Shown here piece by piece: positions 63,832-64,000 of a stretch of DNA of 64,000 nucleotides. The number at the start of each line of letters is the position of its first letter. Within the stretch, counting starts at the first letter, position 1. Source of the DNA: [Limnothrix rosea] IAM M-220 (GTDB taxonomy: Bacteria; Cyanobacteriota; Cyanobacteriia; Cyanobacteriales; MRBY01); NCBI RefSeq assembly GCF_001904615.1, contig NZ_MRBY01000004.1:50665-114664 (forward strand). The letters are read 5' to 3'. Both the position numbers and the translations under genes were made by a program. The notes below the pieces were generated by a model. The model ran no database searches and was not told the origin of the DNA. It saw only the letters and a program-made list of their open reading frames with translations.

Positions 63832-63988
63832 GCCACTTGTTTTCAGTCAAATAGCATAGGTAAACACACAGGAATTTGTGCGATGATCAAAGGTAAGTAG
63901 ATACAAAATACTTAACGTGAGTTTTGCTTAAGCATGCTCGGAAGTACGACGCGGTGAATGGGAAAGCGAGAGATCGGGAGATGTTTCT

Positions 63989-64000
63989 ATGCAAACAATC
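63989..64000 (+). CDS. Possible gene start cut by the window edge
   Basis: An ATG at 63989 (beginning MQTI) is preceded by GGGAG at 63976-63980, a good ribosome binding site. The frame runs off the end of the window after four codons, so nothing can be said of the product. Confidence 0.3.

Overview
This window is chromosomal DNA from a cyanobacterium. It carries the thylakoid cytochrome b6f genes petB and petD, a CtpA-type D1-processing protease, a three-gene PntAA/PntAB/PntB transhydrogenase, Ycf46, a SigC-like group 2 sigma factor and several cyanobacteria-only families (DUF2973, DUF6816). The octamer GCGATCGC (HIP1) recurs throughout, inside and between genes, as in HIP1-rich unicellular and thin filamentous cyanobacteria. 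A relative of the Picosynechococcus / Leptolyngbya PCC 7376 group is my guess from gene content and style, not something the sequence proves.

Layout. 1-3.4 kb: M16 peptidase, DUF6816 lumen-type protein, CPBP membrane protease. 3.4-4.4 kb: a gene-poor patch with an IS982 transposase remnant and a possible 21-codon gene. 4.4-7.9 kb: the ferrous iron uptake cluster feoA-feoB-feoC on the minus strand, behind a leader with three perfect 14-bp repeats. 8.8-13.5 kb: an SLC45-like MFS carrier and a large transporter-HEAT-cNMP fusion. 13.6-18.2 kb: ctpA divergent from petBD, then a GAF-PAS histidine kinase. 18.2-18.9 kb: gene debris. 18.9-22.5 kb: DUF2973 protein, nadC, priA. 23.2-27.4 kb: sigC, a Cu(I) P-type ATPase behind a MerR-type operator, and a MazF toxin-antitoxin pair. 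27.6-33 kb: uvrC, an unannotated 43-aa membrane protein with its own leader hairpin and terminator, and pntAA-pntAB-pntB. 33-39.2 kb: a secreted protein, then rpmH-rnpA-PH protein-yidC-KH/R3H protein-YceD-ycf46, a ribosome/RNA/membrane-insertion block. 39-44 kb: SH3 protein, UPF0104 protein, surE, pheS, TM2 and DUF4870 proteins. 44-52.9 kb: NblR-like response regulator, an internally deleted SDR pseudogene, an epimerase, an EI24 protein, an orphan sugar ABC permease, two Uma2 proteins, thiL and a DnaJ-family co-chaperone. 53-56.9 kb: an intron-less tRNA-Leu(UAA), gcvP and a membrane hydrolase. 57-60 kb: a folate block (pabB facing folK-folB-pteridine-reductase-like SDR). 60.3-63.8 kb: a 2Fe-2S thioredoxin-like ferredoxin and a multi-sensor histidine kinase. 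A gene may begin at the right edge.

Most of the window is housekeeping. I see no phage, CRISPR array, secondary-metabolite cluster or obvious defence island beyond MazF and the Uma2 proteins. The most interesting items are the structured small-protein locus at 29.7-30.0 kb, the MerR-type promoter ahead of the copper pump, the transporter-HEAT-cNMP fusion with an altered nucleotide pocket, the feo leader repeats, and several decayed genes.
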